Assembly: GCA_963970005.1 (NCBI GenBank) | Contig: CAXAMN010021940.1 | Span: 886,046-950,045 of the forward strand | Source of the DNA: Durusdinium trenchii | Taxonomy: Eukaryota; Sar; Dinophyceae; Suessiales; Symbiodiniaceae | Length of the DNA stretch: 64,000 bases | Direction of reading: 5' to 3' | Shown: positions 54,381 to 64,000 of the stretch, one piece after another | Layout: every line of letters begins with the position of its first letter | How positions within the stretch are numbered: position 1 is the first letter of the stretch | Notes under the pieces: model-generated | Told to the model about the DNA's origin: nothing | Databases searched by the model: none | What the model saw: only the letters and a program-made list of their open reading frames with translations | Made by a program: the position numbers and the translations under genes

Positions 54381-54554
54381 CTGAGACCAATTGACTTCAA
54401 TCCCTTCAATCTCAATACGGAGAGCGCTGGGCAGCTGGCAGTGGATCAAAGTGGCTCACCTTTGCTATCTGTTTTTCATACACCGAGACTTCATCCCAGC
54501 TGGTGAGTGAAAGGGAAAAAACCACCTCACAAAGGTGTGGGAGCTTCGCCCGCC

Positions 54555-54629
54555 TCAGGCACGGGGCTCGAGGGCTTGGAGATGGGGCTTGCGCTTCCCG
54601 TCCTGCTCGGAGGCTCCTCTTTTCCGCGC
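54555..54629 (-). CDS. Terminal exon, basic tail
   Basis: A superb acceptor (CTCTCCAACCTGCCCAG|GCG) opens ARKRGASEQDGKRKPHLQAL, EPRA and TGA; virtually every third position is G or C. The KR runs could be a nuclear signal (inference). Confidence 0.6.
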   Translation of the reverse strand, partial: ARKRGASEQDGKRKPHLQALEPRA

Positions 54630-54921
54630 CTGGGCAGGTTGGAGAGGAGAGAAGAACGGTTTCATCTCAACATATCCCAAGCACATCCGCCACGTCTGGG
54701 ATGATCTGGCGCTTACTATGGGTGACCAAGCTGCCAGGCCCCCCTTCTCAGGAAGCAAATACATACTGTACCAAATACATGGCATGTCTTTGATCGCCGC
54801 CCCAAAATCCAACATCATACTGTCCCAAGCAGAGCTTCACACACAATCATGCATTCCGCCCAATGTCTTTGAAGCAGCCGACCATACTTTGGACATGCCC
54901 TGAGCAAAGCATGAGGGATGC

Positions 54922-54994
54922 CCCCGAACCGGATCTTGGAATCGACCAGACCTCCCGGATTCCCACCCAGGCACAGGTTCAGCGTCGCCCGGAC
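54922..54994 (-). CDS. Exon following 55118-55227
   Basis: A long pyrimidine tract and CGTGGCAG|GTC open VRATLNLCLGGNPGGLVDSK, ending at GGGG|GCATCC (GC donor). Entry phase 0 fits the exon before. Confidence 0.55.
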
Positions 54995-55117
54995 CTGCCA
55001 CGAGAGATGAGAGATGAGAGGGATGCAGGTTCAGCATCAAAGCAGACGGAACTCCTGGTTAAGCCTGTGAAATCCTCCACTTTCTGCACACACAAGCCCT
55101 CCAAGACGGAGCCCCAC

Positions 55118-55227
55118 CTTTCTTCCAAGCTTGTTCAGCGTGAAGCGCTGCTCCATCGCTGCTCCATCTGTGGTCTTCACCACCGTCCGGACAGCTCGGA
55201 AGGCCCCTTTAAAGGCCAGGACACTCC
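55118..55227 (-). CDS. Exon of a basic protein
   Basis: Thirty-six codons from GAAAG|GG to AAG|GTGGGG, including FKGAFRAVRTVVKTTDGAAM, exit phase 0. Good codon bias. Confidence 0.5.
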
Positions 55228-55998
55228 CTTTCAAAGGACGCTCCGTTTTCAAAGGTCAGTGGCACACTGGATCCTTGGGGACATGCATGGCATCCGTGCT
55301 GGTCCCAACATTGAGAGAACCATGTCCAATACATGTTTTTATTGGGCTGACATGGGCTGACCACTTCTAGCTATTCAGAAGTCTCTACTTCCCCATTGGC
55401 TTTGGTGTATCCGATCTACAGCATCAAAGTCTCACACATAAACATCCATCATGGAAGAAACTGTTTCGAATGATCAATCCCCTGAAAGTCTTCAGGAATC
55501 TTCGAACTCGGTGGCCTTCCTGTGCGCTGTCCCTCTCCTCACTTGCACTGGCTAATTCTGTGAGCCCATGGCGATCGGGGCAAAGGCAAAGGCGCTTTTA
55601 GTGGAGGGGCTGCTGGAAGCTCAGATCGTGTCTCTTTCTTCGGGAACAAGGTTCCGAACAAGCAACATCAAGAGCTGTACTCCACCTTGAAGATGCACTT
55701 CTTTAAGAACTCCGGCACTGCCTCCAACCCCCGACAGCTTCATATGATTTCACTTATGACTTATGATTTCGCATATTTTCATATGTCCCATCTCCGGTCT
55801 TGCGGACGCTCTTCCGTCGCAAGGACCTCATTGGTGCTTGGACCCATGGTGGTTCACCATCAAATTCAGTGGGGCATGCCAATACGGCGTGTTCCTTTAA
55901 TCCTTGATAAGTGGAATAGAGCTCCCTTCAAAAGTTGCTTTTTGCACCTGGGATCCCCAAAGCAAATCATCTGGGAAAAAGAAACGGCAGCGGCAAAC

Positions 55999-56133
55999 GT
56001 CTCGCGAGATGCAAACCCTCCACTCAACCGGCTGGAACCCGCCATCCTGCACCAGGAGGGTTGCCGCCTGAGTCACGTCTACGCCAGCGCGCTGGGTGAG
56101 ACACGCCAGTGCGCAAGTCCCGTCCCGTCCTGT
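55999..56133 (-). CDS. Exon of unknown protein
   Basis: Exactly 45 codons from CGCTGAG|ACA to GAC|GTTTGC, phase 0 at both ends, including GTCALACLTQRAGVDVTQAA. Strong codon bias. No family is recognised. Confidence 0.55.
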
Positions 56134-56489
56134 CTCAGCGAAGATTGTTCCAATTTCTCGGCATCTAGGGATCGAGCATAGCCAGTGAAGAATAATACCT
56201 GGGCAACTCATGGCAAGAAACCAACCAAACAGCATGGGCGAACGAATAAGTCTTCATTCGTGACTTTTCCCCGAAACTCCACCACTCTGAGCTATATATC
56301 TGAATCAATTCGTGGTGCCAGCTCAAGACAGCATTCACAGGCGCTTCTTTCTCGCAGCCTTGCCCCCCCCCTTAAGGTTGCCACAAGGACGGACTTCATC
56401 CTTCGTGGGATAAGACAGGCGCAGTCGTAGACTCTGGATGACATGTTACCATCCAAATGAAAACGTTTTCTATGGCTTTCCTTATTACC

Positions 56490-56784
56490 AAGGAAGTGAT
56501 CAGCTTCCAGCTGAACATCCGGCAGAATAGGACCTTTTGCTCTGGCTATAGCGCAGGTTGTTACCTATCTTTTGCAATCTCCTGCGATCCAACGACGGCC
56601 ACAGACTTCGATGCCTTTGGTGGCATTGGTTTGGCAATCCGATCGCAGCCGTGAGTACTTCGACGACTGCGCCCTCACGAAGCCCTTTTTTTCGCAATGG
56701 GGACCGTCGACCCATACGCTCGGCGATCGCAGATCGGTTTTGGAGCTTCTATACCACGAGGCTACAATTAACACACTCACCAAA
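56490..56784 (+). repeat. Left arm of the foldback element
   Basis: It starts CAAGGAAGTGATCAGCTTCC. It also holds a GTGAGT (56651) right after an open frame ending FGGIGLAIRSQ, which could be a splice donor. Confidence 0.85.
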
Positions 56785-57156
56785 TGCTACACTGATGAGG
56801 TCCGTCTTGAGCGTCAAAGTGCTGAGTCTGCTCCTCCTCACCACCGGCGTACAGGTTTCGTTGCATCAAAGCACTATGCCAAGTGAAAGCGCGGCCGGCC
56901 GATGCATGCGTGTCGTCGATGGAGGCCGATGCATTCCAGCCCGTCCACCAATTCCACTGTTCCAAAGTAAACTCCCAATTGGCTTCGTTGCGAAGACAAG
57001 AGGAAGAGGTACGTGACCGAAACCCTGAAGCTTACATTGCCGAGCGCTCACGTTGTTTTTTGGCCCCACAGTTGGTCTTGTCAGTGCATGTGAGCGACGG
57101 TCAAAATTGTTGTGGAGTTGTGAGTGTATTATCGTTTTTCACAACCCGTTATCGTT

Positions 57157-57453
57157 TTTGGTGAGTGTGTTAATTGTAGCCTCGTGGTATAGAAGCTCCA
57201 AAACCGATCTGCGATCGCCGAGCGTATGGGTCGACGGTCCCCATTGCGAAAAAAAAGGGCTTCGTGAGGGGGCAGTCGTCGAAGTACTCACGGCTGCGAT
57301 CGGATTGCCAAACCAATACCACCAAAGGCATCGAAGTCTGTGGCCGTCGTTGGATCGCAGGAGATTGCAAAAGATAGGTAACAACCTGCGCTATAGCCAG
57401 AGCAAAAGGTCCTATTCTGCCGGATGTTCAGCTGGAAGCTGATCACTTCCTTG
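57157..57453 (-). repeat. Right arm of the foldback element
   Basis: The inverted copy of the left arm. Its inner end is TTTG|GTGAGTGTG, so each arm has a GTGAGT pointing outward at its inner edge. Confidence 0.85.
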
Positions 57454-57811
57454 ATGAAGGATTTGTTGGTCGATCACCGCGTGGGTTTTATGGCAGCAAC
57501 ACCAATCCGAATACCAACTTGGCCAAACAAGCCAGCAGTCCAACCCTGCGGAAAAAACAAAGGACACCCAACCCAATTTGGCCGTACTTTTTTGGTACTC
57601 GACTCCCCTGAGTAGTCGACATTTACGTCCAGTGCGTGCAACATCAAGATGAGCCCCTGCTGCTGTATATGGATGTGTCAGGGTTATCGATATAGATCTT
57701 GTACATGCGACATGCGCTTCAACGAACCAACCATGACATTGTGCTCGGTCAAGCCTGAAGCCAGTGGCTTCAAGCGCCGCCCCTGGGGCAACGCTTGTCC
57801 GTCCCCACCAC

Positions 57812-57880
57812 CTGAAGAGCGATCCAGCCCTTCGGCAGCTCCTTGAAGAGACTCTCCGAAGAGTTCCAGTGGGGAAAGCC
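57812..57880 (-). CDS. Short exon, strand not certain
   Basis: Exactly 23 codons, GFPHWNSSESLFKELPKGWI and on, between GCCCAG|GGC and CAG|GTGGTG, phase 0 at both ends. Two other frames, one per strand, are also protein-like here. Confidence 0.4.
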
Positions 57881-58037
57881 CTGGGCCCTTGCGCAAGGGC
57901 AGAAACCGCCCGCGTGGTACAGGAACAACCAGAACATCGCGGGTCCAGGAAATGGTGCCATCCACTGGATCCAAGCTGAATGGGCGATCACTTGACCAGC
58001 ACAATGGCCGCGGCCAATGATGTCGGTTTGGTTAATG

Positions 58038-58113
58038 TAGACTCTTGATTAGTAACCCCCCCAATATGACGAGGATGTCCAATTCAAATTGGGGGTTACT
58101 AATCAAGAGTCTA
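58038..58113. repeat. Inverted repeat (about 27-bp arms)
   Basis: TAGACTCTTGATTAGTAACC at the left pairs with GGTTACTAATCAAGAGTCTA at the right, through C-runs of different length, across about 20 bp. MITE-like hairpin. A 15-bp part (ATGTAGACTCTTGAT) recurs at 27994. Confidence 0.8.
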
Positions 58114-58226
58114 CCAGTCTACACGGACTCCTTGCACACGACCCCAAGCGCTGCATCCCCCCCCGTTCCAGGCCCTTCCAGGAATCCACCGAGGCCGTCC
58201 CCGTGTTCGACCCCAGGCACCCAGAG

Positions 58227-58338
58227 GGAAGCGATCGTGATCAGCATGATCTTCCAGAAGCATGACAAGGAGGTCTTCCGCGGCCTGGCGGAAGGAGGGT
58301 GGCCTGATTTCATGGTGAATCAGTGGAAGAAGAACTGA
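58227..58338 (+). CDS. Plus-strand terminal exon
   Basis: CCAGAG|G opens EAIVISMIFQKHDKEVFRGL then AEGGWPDFMVNQWKKN and TGA, with over 80% G/C third positions. A minus-strand frame through the same DNA is also plausible. Confidence 0.45.
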
Positions 58339-58403
58339 TTTGATGAGCACGGATGGCCGTCTTCCCAAGGGCTGCTCCGTGACCCACTTCCGTGAGGGCC
58401 CAG

Positions 58404-58506
58404 AGACCCCTTTTTGACCCACTGCGCGACGAGGACCTTGTGGGACCTCCGCGCAGCGACGTCCAGTTCCTTTTTGGCCCCATGGGCTCCAGCCGCGCAT
58501 CCATAC
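58404..58506 (+). CDS. Plus-strand exon
   Basis: GGCCCAG|AGA opens RPLFDPLRDEDLVGPPRSDV, then QFLFGPMGSSRASI, to ATAC|GTGACC. Good codon use; the minus strand is open too. Confidence 0.4.
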
Positions 58507-58633
58507 GTGACCCCCCATCACTTCGAAGGATCAACCATGCTCAACCCGGGCTTCGGTGAAGTCTCGGTGGATCAATCCGAGTCTGAGCGAAGGTCTCGTA
58601 TGTCTTGCTTTATCGGGTGAAGTGTGCATCCAC

Positions 58634-58726
58634 TTCATTGATGGAACGAAACCCCATGAGGTACTTCACGATGCCCAGCACAACCGTTGAAGGGGGTGAT
58701 TTCCAAGCTGGCACTTCTTGGTGGAT
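58634..58726 (-). CDS. Exon of unknown protein
   Basis: Exactly 31 codons, with STVVLGIVKYLMGFRSINE, from CTGCAG|ATC to GAA|GTGGAT, phase 0 at both ends. The DNA from 58.7 to 59.1 kb is open for more than 130 codons on both strands and could not be resolved. Confidence 0.45.
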
Positions 58727-59336
58727 CTGCAGGTGTCCTCCAACCTCACGCACATGCTGCGCGGACCACGCGCGGACCACGCCATCGCCTGCAGCAGCAC
58801 CGCTGCGGGGGATGGAGCACCGAGCGTTCTAAGGAGCGCTCCCCATGGAACGCCACCGAGCGGCTGTAAGCGGCCTGGGCGGGATCTGGCATCCAAAGAG
58901 TCCGATGCCGGAATATCTTCTAGAGGGGAGGGACCAAGCATGAACGGATCCGATGTATGGAGGTTGGAGGAGTCCTTCTTGCCTGAAGATTTGGAGAGCG
59001 AAGGCTCACAAGGGGGAAGAACAGTTCTGGGAACGCCTGGACGGATGATCATCGATCTCACTCACTCCGTCGGTCTTCCCCACGTGGAAGAAGCGACTTT
59101 TGGGCCTCCAAGTTCTGCTTCGCCAAGCTGATGGAGTGCAAGACACAGGTCAGGTGGTAGAGCAAGACCAGGAAAATGGTGAGGAAAATCACCACTGGGC
59201 CTGAGCTCAGTCTCCACCAGGCCATTTCTCTTGCAAAGAACCTTTCACCTGTTGTACTTGACATTCGACCCATGCCCGTCACCATGAGCCAAGGAAAGTG
59301 CGTATGAGGCTGTGGTGAGGGGATGCCCTGCTTTCA

Positions 59337-59687
59337 GTGCAAGAGTCAAGTGGTCGGCCCCCACAACGGCAGCCACCAGGGCACTTGCCATTTGCACAGA
59401 ACAAAACCATCGTTTTTTCTCTGGCGTTCCATGCAGTGACTCCGCCAAACGCCAAACGCCATTTGGACAAGGAGGGACTCTGTATTTGCTGTTGGGTGTC
59501 CTTCTTCCACCAAGAATGTCGTTGTCCCAACCCAGTTATCCCTCGTTCGGAAACAAAGCTGGAGGTGCCACATTGTGCCACTCTTGCCAGTGCACCTGTG
59601 GAAAGCAAATTGTACATCCACCTCGAGGATCCCGCTGCCACCAGCCTCGAGTGTCGCGAAAAAAACTGGGGGGTCACCAGGGACTAA
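59337..59687 (+). CDS. Cys-rich coding-like stretch, frame uncertain
   Basis: Two plus frames are open. One has a Cys cluster (CHSCQCTCGKQIVHPPRGSR) that could be a zinc-binding knuckle, the other reads ESKLYIHLEDPAATSLECRE. Minus frames are open too. No splice sites were assigned. Confidence 0.25.
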   Translation: MQESSGRPPQRQPPGHLPFAQNKTIVFSLAFHAVTPPNAKRHLDKEGLCICCWVSFFHQECRCPNPVIPRSETKLEVPHCATLASAPVESKLYIHLEDPAATSLECREKNWGVTRD

Positions 59688-60243
59688 CTCTTTTTCAGTG
59701 TGCTTAACAAATCATGGCCCATCTGAATTGAGTCATGAATCGGATGTGAAATCCATGCGCGGCAGGAGGTGAAACATACTTGTCCCAAAACACATTCTAT
59801 CAGAACTATCATGCTCCCAAATCAAACACGTCCAAGAGGGGGTCGTAAGCCGATTCCATCCCCCAGGCAATCACTTAGATTTAGATTATAAAGCAAGAGT
59901 AACTGCCTAACTAATTAAGCTATCTTTCGCTTTCGTGATGAATCATGATGGTCATCATTCAGCTCGAGAGCTGCATTCGACCCGGACCTCCTCGCACCCG
60001 CCCCGGAACCCAGCGGATCGCACCTCCCATCTCCTGAGGTGATCCGTGTGCTACGTGGAATGCGGAAGGCCCAGGGTATGCCTCTGAGGCTCCATACATA
60101 TGTCATATACAGTATCAGTTGTGTGGATGGTGGATGAAAGAAGAAACGCTGAGAAACATGTGAACATGCTCCTCTGCCTCTGTGGGAGTTGATTCGTCAA
60201 CAGTCAATGTCAAGGTTTCTTGATGAGTGTTCTCATGGTCATG

Positions 60244-60303
60244 CAGGAACCGTCTTGAATGAATTGAACTTCCGCTTCAACCACCTGCAGGAACCGTCTT
60301 GAG
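60244..60303 (+). repeat. 17-bp direct repeat
   Basis: TGCAGGAACCGTCTTGA occurs twice about 43 bp apart. No gene is seen in 59.7-60.5 kb. Confidence 0.7.
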
Positions 60304-60675
60304 CCCACCCACCAGGTTCGGCAGTTCACCAGGGACTAAAGCATCTACCGGGGGGCGCCGGGCATCGTTTGCCGTCTAGCACCTTTGGGCACACATCTTT
60401 GTGGAACCAAATCCCGTAACCAGCGCTGAGCTGACATCCCCAGTCAGCGCGAAGGACCTGGGACTGTCGTTCTACACGGCCGCAGGGCTGCAGAAAAGAA
60501 CTACAGTACACCTGCAAAGCCACATGGGCACGACTCTCCTCACCGTTGGACCCATCCCTTCTATGAAACATGTCACATCATGGCGCCCAAACATCCCCCA
60601 CATATGGGTCGATCCACCCGACCATTCTGGTCAACGAAGGTGTCACCCCTCTTGACCGAACGAAATGGGCTTCAG

Positions 60676-60717
60676 GTACTCGACGAAATGGGCGTGGTCG
60701 TGGTGAAGTTCTTTCAT
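60676..60717 (+). CDS. Possible short plus-strand exon
   Basis: TTCAG|GTA opens VLDEMGVVVVKFFH and ends at CAT|GTTCAA. It lies in a region open for over 150 codons on both strands, so evidence is weak. Confidence 0.25.
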
Positions 60718-61285
60718 GTTCAAGGTGTATACCTGGACCGCCTGGACCTGACATGTTCCAACAGTGCAACATGTCTGCCCTTTTCATCCACAAAGAGCAG
60801 CCACTTCTGGCAGAAAATGTTGGCCCTGCCGAAAGATCCAAATCAAAAAAAAGTCTCCACTGGGCGCCTAAACCGAAAGCCTCTCTGCTCGGCCAATCCG
60901 CCCGATGCCTCGGCCAAGCCTCCGAGCTCCCAAATGTCACTGGCGACCCGACCGACAAAGAGCAGCAGCCTGGTCCGATGGATCTTCCCACGGCCAGGGC
61001 GGAATGGAAAGGGAGAAGCGGTGATCCTTTCTGAAGCTCCAAAAACCAGGGCAGCCTCATGTTCGATAGGAATTCCTAAGGATCGGTGTGGTTGAGCTTC
61101 TTGGTCATCATGCTAGCTGATCACCACCTATCTCCTTTTGGTGAAGCTTCCCCGACGAAGCTTGGACGAAGCCAAAGGACCACCAAGCAAAACCACAAGC
61201 GGTTTTCGGCAGGAAGGAGGTAGACCTGAAAGCATCAAGAAACCTGTCAGATAAAATTCTGATAAATGTTCTTAAAATTGAAATC

Positions 61286-61433
61286 CTTCTTTGGGTGGGC
61301 TGTAGCGACGCGTAGCGAAGTGGGCTTCCAGTTTCCGGCAGGTTTGGTTGATGTGTGTTGATTGTGTTGGCTCCATGCTTTCGCTGGATGGTTGACGGGC
61401 CCTGTCTTCAACAACAACTACACTCCACCCCAC
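61286..61433 (-). CDS. Exon of unknown protein
   Basis: GCAAG|GTG opens VGWSVVVVEDRARQPSSESM and later QTCRKLEAHFATRRYSPPKE, 49 codons to GAAG|GATTTC, a possible GA donor. Moderate codon bias. Confidence 0.4.
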
Positions 61434-61719
61434 CTTGCAACACTCATCGCTATTTGATCGTTTGCCAGGCGGCAGCAGCAACAGAAAGGCGGCATGCCGG
61501 AGGTGGAAGGGCAAGTGGCAGAACTTGGCGGTCAGCAGCCTCAACGAACGAAGGTCTCAAAACCCAACGAACGAAGGGTCCTCTGCTGTATGACTCACAT
61601 CTACCGAGTAGAGCGAGACACTTCAGTGGATCTTAATGGGTCATAGAATCACAACCAATGTCAAAACCCAATCGGGCCGGATTCAGATGAAGAGGGCGAG
61701 CGGAATTCACTCTTTACAG

Positions 61720-61935
61720 GTTTGGCTTCAGGAGTTTGCACACATTGAAGCCATCTCAACAGCGAAAGCCTCAGAGTTTGCAACTTGGGGTGGAGAATGC
61801 ACCCTGGGGTGGGCCAATGCTGTCATTGACATATGTCGTATGAGGAATTTGATGGAACTTGAAGTTACACACCTAAACTGTGAGCTTTTAGGCTTCTTCA
61901 GGCCAGGGTGGGGTCGTAACCCGAAAGGTGCATAG
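61720..61935 (+). CDS. Plus-strand exon of unknown protein
   Basis: A good acceptor (TCACTCTTTACAG|GTT) opens VWLQEFAHIEAISTAKASEF, then WGGECTLGWANAVIDICRM, to a TAG. The sequence looks like a globular protein, but codon bias is weak. Confidence 0.45.
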   Translation, partial: VWLQEFAHIEAISTAKASEFATWGGECTLGWANAVIDICRMRNLMELEVTHLNCELLGFFRPGWGRNPKGA

Positions 61936-62023
61936 GACCTTGCCCATGTTGGCCCCCACAATGCCAGGAGACCCCTTCCACCCGCACCGACACCCCCCAA
62001 TCGAATTCCCGCTTTCGCGGCAC

Positions 62024-62079
62024 CTCAAGAGCACCGTCCCCGCACACAGTGCCGACACCGCGGTGTAGACCTCGACGGT
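62024..62079 (-). CDS. Short hydrophobic exon
   Basis: GCATTGCAG|ACC opens TVEVYTAVSALCAGTVLL and ends at TTGAG|GTGCCG in phase 2. It could be a membrane helix. Confidence 0.45.
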
Positions 62080-62474
62080 CTGCAATGCACCAGGGAGTCA
62101 GGAGGCGGGGGGTAAAAAGGCGGCAGGTCTGGGTCGAGGGCGTTGGAAGGGCGTCTTGAGGTCCGTCGGCTTGTGAACAGCCTGGTTTTGGTGAGGTCTG
62201 GGTGAGAGAGAGAGAGAGAGGATGGCTGTCACAGGATGGAGGATCTACGGCCTGGTTCAGCCCTATCGGAGCTTTGAGAAGGAGAGTTCTATGAGCTCTC
62301 TGCAAGGAAGAAACCAAACGTATGTGCGACCCATAATGCTTGTTGAGCAAAGCCACCAAGTTTTGGGGGTCAGCGTGGCATCAATATCAACAATTTGCAG
62401 AAAGAACTGCCAGGATGCCCCTCAGTGTGGGTGACCCAAAGATACCCAGAGATGGTACAAGTTGCTCCTTTTGA

Positions 62475-62640
62475 TCACGGACATCTGATCATCTCCCTCA
62501 ACACCGGCCCGAGGAATGGTCGTGCCAAGGAAAGGCCCAGCTGCTTCACTGCTTCCTGTTGCAGTTTCCCTTCCTCCAAGCTGCCGTTGCCAGTGCGCGG
62601 CCAGCGCCGGCGATGGTCTCTTCGCTGCAACTCATGCGGC
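62475..62640 (-). CDS. Terminal exon of a helical protein
   Basis: The frame LQRRDHRRRWPRTGNGSLEE then KLQQEAVKQLGLSLARPFLG ends in TGA, with strong third-position bias. A GT donor (CCG|GTGTTG) could end it earlier. Confidence 0.5.
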
Positions 62641-62976
62641 CATGGGGTGCCAGCACAGCCCGTCTTCGCGACCACGGTGATGCTTAAGAAGCCGATTAAA
62701 GAAGTCAGTCTGGATGCGTCTGGCGGGTTCTGGTGAATTCATGGCCACCGAAGGCTGGAACTCTTGAGTCATAAGTGTCGCTGATCGAAACAAGGAACCC
62801 AACTATAAGGGATTCAATGTGAACCCAGTAGCTACTGAACAACTTCGGGCCGCGCCAGTCAAGCGGCTGTATCCAATTCTATGCCATATGGAGTCATCCT
62901 GAAGTCTCATGACACCGCTCAAAGCCTGACCCCGGGGTCCGATGCGCCTCTCGGCCGTGCTCTCCGGACACTAAAG

Positions 62977-63035
62977 GTCCGAGCGTGGCGCGACCCGCCG
63001 CTCCGGGGGTTCGATGGCACGGGCCCGCAAGGCTG
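62977..63035 (+). CDS. Possible plus-strand exon with consensus donor
   Basis: CTAAAG|GTC opens VRAWRDPPLRGFDGTGPQG and ends at GGCTG|GTGAGT. The donor is perfect; the acceptor is weak. Confidence 0.35.
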
Positions 63036-63406
63036 GTGAGTCTGGTGGGCCGGCTCTGTGCCATCTACCCTTAAAACTCATGTAGAGTAGATGACTTCTC
63101 ATGTGTTATGTCGTAAGTGGCCACTGGTGTACACCTGAGGTGATCAACCAGAACTTGAACTCGGGGATCCAAACGCAGGATCTTGACATTCCGAAAAACA
63201 CCCAGCCATAGTAGTGACTCCAAAATTAATGAACCAACAAGGCGCCAATCGAAACACAGAGTCTTGGGAAGGGAATGTCTTCACCACCAAGAACAAACGC
63301 TAAATTTATAGCATACTACAGTACATTATATATATATATGTGTGTATATAGAAAAACACAAGATTGTACAACAAACTACAAACAAACATACACATTTAAT
63401 TTATAA

Positions 63407-63429
63407 ACACATACATATATATATATATA
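63407..63429 (+). repeat. (TA)n microsatellite
   Basis: A run of about ten TA units. Similar tracts occur near 63326-63346, and (TG)n at 63826-63852. Confidence 0.85.
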
Positions 63430-63570
63430 CGCAAACCAATACCAATGCCCTTGCCTCTGCCAGGACCACTACATTGACAACGTCATCAATGTAATTCTTT
63501 CCAACCAGTTCCACTGCACCCGTGGCCCATCCCTGGAGAGGGCATTGGCGCCTGCGGGTGTGACAAGCGC

Positions 63571-63641
63571 CCGGGCCCATCTTGGCAAAGGCCCACGAGA
63601 TCTTCGCCAATTGGGACGCAGTGAAGTCGTGCAGCCGGAGC
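63571..63641 (-). CDS. Exon resembling heptatricopeptide/FASTK-type organelle RNA-binding repeat
   Basis: CGCAG|G opens LRLHDFTASQLAKISWAFAK, ending at CCGG|GCGCTT (GC donor). The pattern F....LA...WAFA.MG is typical of the helical repeats in dinoflagellate, apicomplexan and green-algal organelle RNA-binding proteins. Only one repeat unit is seen. Upstream sequence VRQPNPESQRR may belong to the same exon. Confidence 0.55.
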
Positions 63642-64000
63642 CTGCGCTGGCTCTCGGGGTTCGGCTGTCGAACCACTGTTGCACCATGCACCATCTAATC
63701 CAGCAAAGCATCCGCAGTCGAACTGCGAATGCAAATAGAGGAATTAACGTTCGAAACCACAAAGGTTGGGCTGGCTGGTGCTTGTATGAATCAGATCAGG
63801 AGATTCGGTTTGCGTGCATGGGAGTGCGTGTGTGTGTGTGTGTGTGTGTGTGTTTATTATTGTTTCTCTATATATGTATGAAATTATACGTTAAAAAAAG
63901 AACATGATTTCTTCTTTTTTGTTTAATATGTGTGTGTGGTGAAATGATGCAGGTGTCCATGTGCATGTTGTTCTATGACGCCTATGCCTGTGACTATGTT

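Larger units (their letters stand above)
56490..57453. mobile_element. Foldback element with 295-bp near-identical inverted arms
   Basis: The arms 56490-56784 and 57157-57453 are reverse complements with a few substitutions and an A/T-run length difference. The spacer is 372 bp. No target-site duplication and no transposase is visible, so a non-autonomous foldback element or a local inverted duplication is possible. The spacer contains GTACGT (57009) and a strong acceptor GGCCCCACAG (ending 57071), so a spliced gene piece may be inside. Confidence 0.7.

Noticed and set aside
53812..54384. 190-codon plus-strand frame
   Set aside because: It covers locally duplicated DNA (GGCACCCCTTAGGG twice) and an exon with good splice sites on the opposite strand.
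57053..57442. 129-codon frame in the right arm of the foldback element, considered as a transposase
   Set aside because: It is the translation of the inverted arm and has no DDE, HUH or reverse-transcriptase motif.
1..64000. rRNA, tRNA, CRISPR, bacterial promoters or operons
   Set aside because: No rRNA-like stretch, tRNA cloverleaf, CRISPR spacing or Shine-Dalgarno-linked gene row was seen by eye. tRNAscan-SE would be decisive for tRNAs.

Overview
The window looks like nuclear DNA of a dinoflagellate, most likely a Symbiodiniaceae-type genome. GC is balanced. Short coding islands, many under 150 bp, sit in long non-coding DNA full of (TA)n(TG)n microsatellites. Introns end AG|G and start with GT or, unusually often, GC. 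There are no rRNA or tRNA genes, no CRISPR array and no bacterial-style operons. Almost every open frame of 60-240 codons is a chance opening. The real signal is short exons between splice sites with matching phase, many of them too short for an ORF list. All gene models here are hand-read from frame, splice sites and phase; none is backed by transcripts.

Region by region. 4.0-8.6 kb (-): exons of an EF-hand protein. 8.8-17.5 kb (-): a nearly complete Cys-loop ligand-gated ion channel in 14 phase-consistent exons: signal peptide, ligand-binding domain with a 13-residue Cys loop, TM1-TM3 and a tentative TM4. Its TM2 carries the PAR motif of anion channels. 18.5-30.4 kb: many isolated exons, mostly (-), an assembly gap inside a 27-bp tandem repeat, and two clusters of a TAGCGATG repeat lying at exon edges. 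32.3-35.6 kb (-): coiled-coil and lysine-rich proteins. 36.4-41.9 kb (-): a protein with two cyclic-nucleotide-binding (CNB) domains in 10 phase-linked exons plus two more upstream. 42.5-45.1 kb (-): further exons of unknown function. 45.7-46.8 kb: two arrays of one 14-bp unit in opposite orientations, then a (GA)n/(GGGA)n tract. 47-56.2 kb: isolated exons, mostly (-). 56.5-57.5 kb: a 964-bp foldback element with 295-bp near-identical inverted arms. 57.8-63.7 kb: short exons on both strands, several ambiguous, ending in an exon resembling the heptatricopeptide/FASTK-type repeats of organelle RNA-binding proteins.

Most genes point the same way (minus), as expected for dinoflagellate unidirectional gene clusters. 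The three recognisable genes (Cys-loop channel, EF-hand protein, CNB protein) are all signalling or excitability proteins, families expanded in dinoflagellates. Nothing in the sequence shows they act together. The most unusual items are the complete Cys-loop channel with frequent GC donors, the degenerate CNB pockets, the foldback element and the inverted 14-bp minisatellite.
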